Source: Bradyrhizobium sp. dw_78
Lineage (GTDB): Bacteria > Pseudomonadota > Alphaproteobacteria > Rhizobiales > Xanthobacteraceae
Assembly (NCBI RefSeq): GCF_018449525.1
Contig: NZ_JAAVUS010000008.1
Span: 62,001 to 126,000 of the forward strand
Length of the DNA: 64,000 nucleotides
Reading direction: 5' to 3'
Below are positions 58,946-64,000 of the stretch, piece after piece. The notes under the pieces were generated by a model. That model saw nothing but the letters and a program-made list of their open reading frames with translations. It was not told where the DNA came from and did no database searches. A program made the position numbers and the translations under genes. The stretch's first letter is position 1. Each line of letters starts with the position of its first letter.

Positions 58946-59449
58946 TCAGCTCACCCCGAGAAAATCGCGCTTGCCGATTTCCACACCGTTATGGCGCAGG
59001 ATGCCGTGCGCGGTCGCGGCGTGGAAATAGAAGTTTGGGAAGGAAAAGCTGGTGAGGAATTGCTGCCCCTTGAGGGTGAGGTTTTTGTCGGGCCCCGTGG
59101 GAAAGGTGACATCGCGGCTGTCGGCGCCGTCGAACTGCGCAGGCTTGAACGTCTTCACGTAATCGATGGTTTTAGCCAGCCGCTGCCGCAATTCCGCAAA
59201 GCTCTTTTCGGTGTCGGGCGTGGTGGGGACGTCGCTATGCGTCAGCCGCGCGCAGCCCTTGGCGGCGAAATCGCAGGCGAGCTGGATCTGCTTGCTCAAC
59301 GGCAGCATGTCCGGATAAAGCCGCGCGCCGAGCAGCACCTCCGGCTGGATATTCTTTGCCTCGCAATGCGCTTCGGCCCTAGCGAGGAGGCCCGAGAGGC
59401 TGCCGAGGATTTGCAGATAGGCCGGAACGGCGGCGTCGTAGAAGGACAT
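58946..59449 (-). CDS. DUF1993 domain-containing protein
   Basis: A 167-residue protein of the DUF1993 family, a helical-bundle family related to DinB-like folds, with no established function. It starts MSFYDAAVPAYLQILGSLSG. Conserved features include LLGARLYPDMLPLSKQIQLAC and the C-terminal FSFPNFYFHAATAHGILRHN. An in-frame ATG five codons earlier (59464) is possible. No neighbours share its strand closely except the lytic transglycosylase 182 bases further right, from which it is separated by a folded repeat. Confidence 0.86.
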   Translation of the reverse strand: MSFYDAAVPAYLQILGSLSGLLARAEAHCEAKNIQPEVLLGARLYPDMLPLSKQIQLACDFAAKGCARLTHSDVPTTPDTEKSFAELRQRLAKTIDYVKTFKPAQFDGADSRDVTFPTGPDKNLTLKGQQFLTSFSFPNFYFHAATAHGILRHNGVEIGKRDFLGVS

Positions 59450-59522
59450 GTGGTGCTCTTTCATGTTGGGAAGTTTCGTTGTTGGAATTCCAAACCCTCG
59501 CCCGGATCGCTGACGCGATCCG

Positions 59523-59608
59523 ACCTCTCCCCACCCAACTCGGGTCTATCCGAGTTGGGCATCTTAGATCTGTCGAAGCCGGATAGATCCGGCTTCGATG
59601 GGAGAGGT
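59523..59608. repeat. Cloverleaf-like palindromic repeat element
   Basis: Outer arms ACCTCTCCC (59523-59531) and GGGAGAGGT (59600-59608) pair exactly. They enclose two perfect hairpins: CCCAACTCGG / CCGAGTTGGG (59534-59543, 59550-59559) and TCGAAGCCGGAT / ATCCGGCTTCGA (59573-59584, 59587-59598, 2-base loop). The result is a three-way-junction shape between two genes on the minus strand. Confidence 0.8.
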
Positions 59609-59647
59609 GAAGGTTAAGATCGAATTTATCGTGATCGGATGTGGCCT

Positions 59648-60982
59648 TTAACGTGCAGCCTCCGAATCCGGCGAGAGCGTCTGCGCGCGCGGGCCGCCGC
59701 GCATTTTCGCCAATAATTCCGCGGTCGGCCAGGAATCCGCGGGCAGTCCGTATTTGATCTGCATCGCCTTGATCGCACTGCGGCTCTGCTGGCCGAGCAC
59801 GCCGTCGACCTTGCCGACATCGAAGCCGGCGCGCACCAGCATCTGTTGCAATTCGTGGATTTCGTTGAACGGCAGTTGCGCGACCGGGCCCGCGGGACGG
59901 CGCATCGGTGGCGCGCCCGCGATGCGGCTCGCCAGATAGCCGGCGGTGGTCGAATAGATCAGCGAATTATTCCACTGCGTATAGGCTGCGAAATTGGCAT
60001 AGGCGAGAAACGCCGGCCCGTTGCGGCCCATCGGCAGCAACACCGAAGCCGGCATGGTGTCATTCGGCAGCGCGCGGCCGTCCGGATAGGTCACGCCCAG
60101 CTGCGATAATTTCGAGCGCGGCAACTGGATGGTGAGATCGGCCTGCTGCCACGGGAAATCTTGCGGCACATGAATCTCTTCCAGCCACGGCTCGCCGCGC
60201 CGCCATTTCAAGCCGGTGGCGATATAGTTCGCGGTCGAGCCGATCACGTCGGGGCCGCTGCGCAGCAGATTGCGCCGGCCATCGCCGTCGTAATCGACGG
60301 CATAGTTGAAATAATGCGCCGGCAAAAATTGCGTCTGTCCGAGTTCGCCGGCCCAGGAACCGATCATCTCGGCGGGCGAAAGATCGCCGCGGTCGATGAT
60401 CTTCAACGCGGCGATGGTCTCGCCCTGGAACATCTCCGAGCGGCGACAGTCATAGGCCAGCGACACCAGCGAGCGCAGTGTCGGCAGATTGCCCATATTG
60501 GCGCCGAAATCGCTTTCCAGCCCCCAGAACGCGGCGATCACCGCCGGCGGCACGCCATATTCCTTTTCGGCGCGCGCGAACGCGGCCGCGTAGGTCCTGA
60601 TCCGCTGTTGCCCCTGCTGCATCCGGTAAGGGGCCGCCATGCGGCCGGCGAATTCGGTAAAGATCTGTCCGAACACGCGCTGGCCGCGGTCGCGATTGAC
60701 GATGCCCTGATCGTAGACCAGGTAGGGCGAGGCTTCCGCGATCGCGCGCTGCGACACGCCGGCCGCGGCTGCCTGCTGTTTCAATCCGGCCAGGAAGCGT
60801 TCGAAATTTTCGCCGTTGTGGCAGGATGCGGCGCGCGGCGCGGCGGCAGCCGGACGGGCTGGCGCCGGGAAGGCGGATTGCGCCGATGCCGGGGATGACA
60901 GGGCCAGCAATGCCGCAATCGTTGCGATGACGGTTCGAATGGCGGATGAAGGGATGGGCATTGGTTTCACCGGCTGGCGCAT
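59648..60982 (-). CDS. Lytic murein transglycosylase (MltB family) with peptidoglycan-binding domain
   Basis: A 444-residue exported muramidase-like enzyme that cleaves glycan strands to form 1,6-anhydro-muramyl ends. A Sec signal is visible (residues about 14-35, TVIATIAALLALSSPASAQ) with no lipobox. The SLT/MltB catalytic domain holds the catalytic glutamate at about 146 in FWGLESDFGAN. GELGQTQFLPAHYFNYAVDYDGDG follows. The C-terminal peptidoglycan-binding domain_1 starts near 370 (LPFNEIHELQQMLVRAGFDVG). Starts at 60982 or 60961 are both possible; the longer is given. It acts in the periplasm in wall turnover. Confidence 0.9.
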   Translation of the reverse strand: MRQPVKPMPIPSSAIRTVIATIAALLALSSPASAQSAFPAPARPAAAAPRAASCHNGENFERFLAGLKQQAAAAGVSQRAIAEASPYLVYDQGIVNRDRGQRVFGQIFTEFAGRMAAPYRMQQGQQRIRTYAAAFARAEKEYGVPPAVIAAFWGLESDFGANMGNLPTLRSLVSLAYDCRRSEMFQGETIAALKIIDRGDLSPAEMIGSWAGELGQTQFLPAHYFNYAVDYDGDGRRNLLRSGPDVIGSTANYIATGLKWRRGEPWLEEIHVPQDFPWQQADLTIQLPRSKLSQLGVTYPDGRALPNDTMPASVLLPMGRNGPAFLAYANFAAYTQWNNSLIYSTTAGYLASRIAGAPPMRRPAGPVAQLPFNEIHELQQMLVRAGFDVGKVDGVLGQQSRSAIKAMQIKYGLPADSWPTAELLAKMRGGPRAQTLSPDSEAAR

Positions 60983-61183
60983 AAATATCCGGGCACGGAA
61001 TATCTGAAAGCCGCTGCAAAGGAAACGTCCTTGCAGCGGATCGGAACGCGGTTCTGATCCCATCAACGGAACGTGGGCGGATCAGCGCAGCGTCATCGGC
61101 CGTTCAACGCCGATAATAGAGGCGGATTGCGCTTTCGACCCGTTCCAAGGATTGCAGGCCCAACCGGTCCGAAAACCGAACAG

Positions 61184-61858
61184 TTAGCGCTGCCCTGCCT
61201 CGACATTCTCGATCTCCTGGCGGAAGGCATCGGCCTCGTCTTCATCGGCCACGCATTTCCCGACCAGCAGCCTGTTGACGAGGTCGATATAGGTCGTGCG
61301 ATAGCCGGCGCTGCCGCGGTCGAATTCATGCTTTGCATTCGCTTCCTGCGCTTGCTTCCGCAGCCGTCCACACCTCAGCGCCGCCGCCCACGGGCTGTCG
61401 TCGTCGTCGACGATGACGAAATCCTGCGGAAACCGGCGCAGGTAATAGACGGTGAAATGATCGCCGACGCCCGGATAAACCACGCTGTTCTTCGGCGGGT
61501 AGATGTTGAAGTCGTCGTCCTCGAAGCTCGTTTCGATCACCTTGTCGTCCGTCGTCTTGAGCAGCACGTGATAGCCGACGACGTCGTGATTGTTGTAGAT
61601 CGTGCTGGTGTCGTAACTGCCGGTGATGGTAGCGGTGCCCTTCTCGCCGAACGCATGCACGGTGCCGACCGCGATATCCGTTCCAAAGAATAAGTTCAGG
61701 AACGCGAAAACAAGGACGATCGAATAATATTTTAGATGGCGCGCCCCGGCTTTCCAGACCGACAGAGCGATCAATATGGGCAAGACAGAGAATGTCGCGA
61801 ACAGGACCAGAAACGTGGAGGTCGCGATGAAATAGATAACATGCCAAAGAATATCCAT
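61184..61858 (-). CDS. Membrane protein of unknown function (DUF3592-like)
   Basis: A 224-residue protein with two predicted transmembrane helices near the N-terminus (about 5-28 and 42-62). A soluble beta-rich domain follows, with GTATITGSYDTSTIYNNHD, a polyacidic ETSFEDDDFNIYPP and GVGDHFTVYYLRRFPQDFVI. The C-terminal 70 residues are helical and charged. The middle part resembles DUF3592-type domains in pattern, but I am not sure of the match. It lies 201 bases upstream of the transglycosylase gene on the same strand. No function is proposed. Confidence 0.65.
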   Translation of the reverse strand: MDILWHVIYFIATSTFLVLFATFSVLPILIALSVWKAGARHLKYYSIVLVFAFLNLFFGTDIAVGTVHAFGEKGTATITGSYDTSTIYNNHDVVGYHVLLKTTDDKVIETSFEDDDFNIYPPKNSVVYPGVGDHFTVYYLRRFPQDFVIVDDDDSPWAAALRCGRLRKQAQEANAKHEFDRGSAGYRTTYIDLVNRLLVGKCVADEDEADAFRQEIENVEAGQR

Positions 61859-62012
61859 TCGAAACGCCCGCCTCGCACGCCGCGCCCTGCATGGGCATTG
61901 ATAAAGGGGCGATCGCGTTGGAAATTTGACCGCCTTGCCACTATCCGCGGGCTGTCATGCAGAATTCACAGAGATGAAGATGCCGCGGCGCTTCCAGAGC
62001 GGAATCGGGGCG

Positions 62013-62765
62013 TCAGCAGACGACCTTCGCCGTCGACACCACGATTTCGGCGAGCTTGCCCTCACGGCTGAACGGCATCAGCCGCGCCTCGACGTCGTGC
62101 AGCATCGCGTCCACCTTGTCTCCGAGGATTTCGGGCGACGACGTCGAGAACGTCAGGACGCGTCGCGCCAGATCGCTGACGCTGAGCTCGTGGCTGGTCT
62201 CGACATTGATCTCGTCGATGAGTTGAAACCGGGTACCCTCGAGCACGGCCGCAAGCGCCTCACGGGATCGCTCGCTGCCGGAAGGCCCCGGCGACCAGAA
62301 GCGCCGCGCTTCGTTATATTCGTCGAGCCACGGATTGCGTCCGTCCGCGGCGGAACGCGAGGCGCAGACGACGATCACGCCTTCGGGTTTGACCAGCCGC
62401 TCGAGCAGCGCGGCGATCGCATCGCGATCCATCCAGTGCAGGGCGCGGCCGATAGTGACGACATCGAAGCTGCCGATGTCGGCCGGCAGCGCTTCGGCCC
62501 TGCCTTCGATCAGGGTGAAATCCTGCTTGGCGTGCGCGGCCGCCTGCCGCGCGGCGGCAATCATCGCGGCTTCCGGATCGACACCGACGATGCGGCCGAC
62601 ATAGCGGGAAAAGCCGAGCGCGATCAGCCCGGGCCCGGTCCCGAGATCGATCAGCGCATGCTCCTTGGTGAATCCCAGCCCCTCGGCCACGGTGCGGAAG
62701 AATTCGGGCGGATAAGGCGGCCGGAATTCCTCATACAGCGGAACCGTCGTCGCGAAGCGTCCCAT
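62013..62765 (-). CDS. Class I SAM-dependent methyltransferase
   Basis: A 250-residue methyltransferase of the UbiE/Methyltransf_11 type. The SAM-binding motif I is ALIDLGTGPGLIALGFSRY near 37-55, the acidic post-I is GVDPEA, and SFDVVTIGRALHWMDRDAI is the motif IV region typical of small-molecule methyltransferases. No membrane segments. A single gene, transcribed away from the glutathione transferase. The substrate cannot be inferred. Confidence 0.88.
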   Translation of the reverse strand: MGRFATTVPLYEEFRPPYPPEFFRTVAEGLGFTKEHALIDLGTGPGLIALGFSRYVGRIVGVDPEAAMIAAARQAAAHAKQDFTLIEGRAEALPADIGSFDVVTIGRALHWMDRDAIAALLERLVKPEGVIVVCASRSAADGRNPWLDEYNEARRFWSPGPSGSERSREALAAVLEGTRFQLIDEINVETSHELSVSDLARRVLTFSTSSPEILGDKVDAMLHDVEARLMPFSREGKLAEIVVSTAKVVC

Positions 62766-63141
62766 CGTGGCGGTAAATCCTTATGGTTCATCTGAACGGC
62801 TTGCAGCGAGGTGGAACGGCAAACCGCGCCACGGATGAAGCCGCGCAGCAGCCAACTCGCGCGACATGTGCGCCGGAACCCGGGCCTGCCTCAACCCAGA
62901 TCCGCTTCAACCCAGATTAGCTTCAACCTATGGCGCGCTCGAAATCGTGACCAGCTTGGGCGGATCACGTTTCACCCCATGCCGATCACAGGATAGTGCA
63001 GCCACCCTGTTATCTATATTACAGTCCGTGGGGCGGAGGCGTAATCCGCCGATAGTCTCTATCCCGCCGCCGCGCCAATTTGCCATTCGCTGGCATTTGC
63101 TGCTCATTGGCGTCCTGTCAGATTTGCTGGAGCTTGAACGA
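62766..63141. other. Divergent intergenic region with a 16-bp tandem repeat
   Basis: Contains promoters for the methyltransferase (leftward) and the transferase (rightward). TCAACCCAGATCCGCT and TCAACCCAGATTAGCT (62891-62922) are tandem, with a third partial TCAACCTA. GGCGGA-GGCGTAA-TCCGCC near 63033 can form a short hairpin. No gene is supported. Confidence 0.5.
62891..62929. repeat. 16-bp tandem repeat, about 2.5 copies
   Basis: TCAACCCAGATCCGCT, TCAACCCAGATTAGCT, then TCAACCT. The two full units differ at two positions. Short tandem repeats of this type often vary in copy number by slippage. Confidence 0.65.
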
Positions 63142-64000
63142 ATGACCGACGATACCGCCTACACGCCGCCCAAGGTCTGGACCTGGAACAAGGAAAACGG
63201 CGGCAAATTCGCCAGCGTCAACCGGCCGATCGCGGGCCCGACGCATGACAAGGAGCTGCCAGTCGGCCGCCATCCGCTGCAGCTTTATTCGCTGGCGACG
63301 CCGAACGGCCAGAAGGTCACGATCATGCTGGAGGAATTGCTGGCGGCCGGCCATAGCGGCGCGGAATATGACGCCTGGCTGATCAAGATCGATGGCGAGC
63401 AATTCGGTTCCGGCTTCGTCGCGGTCAATCCCAACTCCAAGATCCCGGCGATGATGGACCGCAGCGGGCCGAAGCCGATCCGGGTATTCGAATCCGGTTC
63501 GATCCTGTTGCACCTCGCCGAGAAGTTCGGCGCCTTCCTGCCGGCCGACGCCGCGGGCCGCGCCGAATGCCTGTCGTGGCTGTTCTGGCAGATGGGCAGC
63601 GCGCCCTATCTCGGCGGCGGCTTCGGTCACTTCTATGCCTATGCGCCGTTCAAGATCGAATACGCCATCGACCGCTTCGCGATGGAGACCAAGCGCCAGC
63701 TCGACGTGCTCGACCGGCGGCTGGCCGACAACAAATATCTCGCGGGCGACATGCTGACGATCGCCGACATCGCGGTGTTTCCCTGGTATGGCGGCCTGGC
63801 GCAGGGCCTGCTCTACGGCGGGGGCGAATTCTTGAGCGTGCAGGACTATAAGCACCTGCAACGCTGGACCGCTGATATCGCCAGCCGTCCCGCCGTGCAG
63901 CGCGGCCGCATGGTCAACCGCGCCTGGGGCGATCCCGCGGGGCAGTTGCACGAACGCCACGACGCCAGCGATTTCGAAACCAAGACACAGGACAAGATCG
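63142..64000 (+). CDS. yghU: Glutathione S-transferase, YghU-like (partial, cut by window end)
   Basis: An open frame from ATG 63142 to the window edge, 286 residues visible with no stop. It matches YghU-type glutathione transferases, disulfide-bond oxidoreductases that bind two glutathiones. The N-terminal extension YTPPKVWTWNKENGGKFASV with NRPIAGPTHDKELPVG is characteristic. The thioredoxin-like domain follows (HPLQLYSLATPNGQKVTIML), then VNPNSKIPAMMD, VFESGSILLHLAEKFG and the helical C-terminal domain with MLTIADIAVFPWYGGL. Family length is about 290, so only a few residues should be missing. GGAGCTTGAACGA precedes the start. Confidence 0.9.
   Translation, partial: MTDDTAYTPPKVWTWNKENGGKFASVNRPIAGPTHDKELPVGRHPLQLYSLATPNGQKVTIMLEELLAAGHSGAEYDAWLIKIDGEQFGSGFVAVNPNSKIPAMMDRSGPKPIRVFESGSILLHLAEKFGAFLPADAAGRAECLSWLFWQMGSAPYLGGGFGHFYAYAPFKIEYAIDRFAMETKRQLDVLDRRLADNKYLAGDMLTIADIAVFPWYGGLAQGLLYGGGEFLSVQDYKHLQRWTADIASRPAVQRGRMVNRAWGDPAGQLHERHDASDFETKTQDKI

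Noticed and set aside
1..64000. tRNA or rRNA genes
   Set aside because: I searched by eye for T-loop GGTTCGANTCC-like sequences with flanking acceptor pairing and for rRNA cores and found none; a covariance search would be decisive.

Overview
The window is GC-rich alphaproteobacterial chromosome, most likely Bradyrhizobium or a close relative (Rhodopseudomonas/Afipia, Nitrobacteraceae). The evidence is the strong G/C third-codon bias, the protein set (CsbD, GMC oxidoreductase, Bcr/CflA pump, fadE-thiolase-fadJ operon, hemC/hemE), and three families of short palindromic intergenic repeats of the kind seen throughout that clade (cores GCATGATCCGG..., AGCGTTTTCGAGCGAAG..., GTCATTCCGGG...). I see no phage, transposase, CRISPR array, rRNA or tRNA. 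Most of the window looks like ordinary chromosome, with regulatory detail between the genes.

Layout. 0-3.5 kb: FkbM methyltransferase and UDP-glucose dehydrogenase (polysaccharide), then a COG0523 zinc metallochaperone behind a perfect Zur-like palindrome. 3.7-9.6 kb: a methionine-type ABC importer, metN-metI, flanked by two different metQ-like binding-protein genes, with a COG4529 flavoprotein between. 10.1-12.7 kb: a small coiled-coil protein, then a DUF1537 four-carbon sugar-acid kinase with a PdxA2-type dehydrogenase, a recognised D-threonate/D-erythronate catabolic pair. 12.7-20.2 kb: the most unusual locus, a minus-strand operon (XRE regulator, HyfB, HyfC/NuoH, HyfE, HyfF, HyfG/NuoD, NuoB-like). 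It encodes a group-4-hydrogenase-like membrane complex whose large subunit has SGDS where hydrogenases have the CGIC nickel ligands, and which has no ferredoxin-like subunit. 20.5-28 kb: a LigI-like amidohydrolase, an MFS pump, bioB, a GMC oxidoreductase, and hemC facing hemE. 28.4-35.4 kb: LysR regulator, a small conserved protein, Tat-exported hydrolase, slyX-trhO, gamma-glutamyltransferase, FKBP isomerase, 2-hydroxyacid dehydrogenase and CsbD.

35.5-48.4 kb: cupin, a large amidohydrolase with an internal twin-arginine motif, a VOC protein, a MATE exporter divergent from a TetR gene with two operator-like dyads, a small membrane protein, a YcaQ-type glycosylase-like protein, an SDR, and an RND efflux operon (adaptor, pump, TetR) whose probable operator overlaps the -35 box. 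48.6-58.5 kb: flavin reductase-like protein, the fadE/thiolase/fadJ beta-oxidation operon, YciA thioesterase, glpD (with a terminator hairpin inside its last codons) and an Old Yellow Enzyme. 58.9-64 kb: DUF1993 protein, a MltB-type lytic transglycosylase with a peptidoglycan-binding domain, a membrane protein, a SAM methyltransferase, and a YghU-like glutathione S-transferase cut by the window end.
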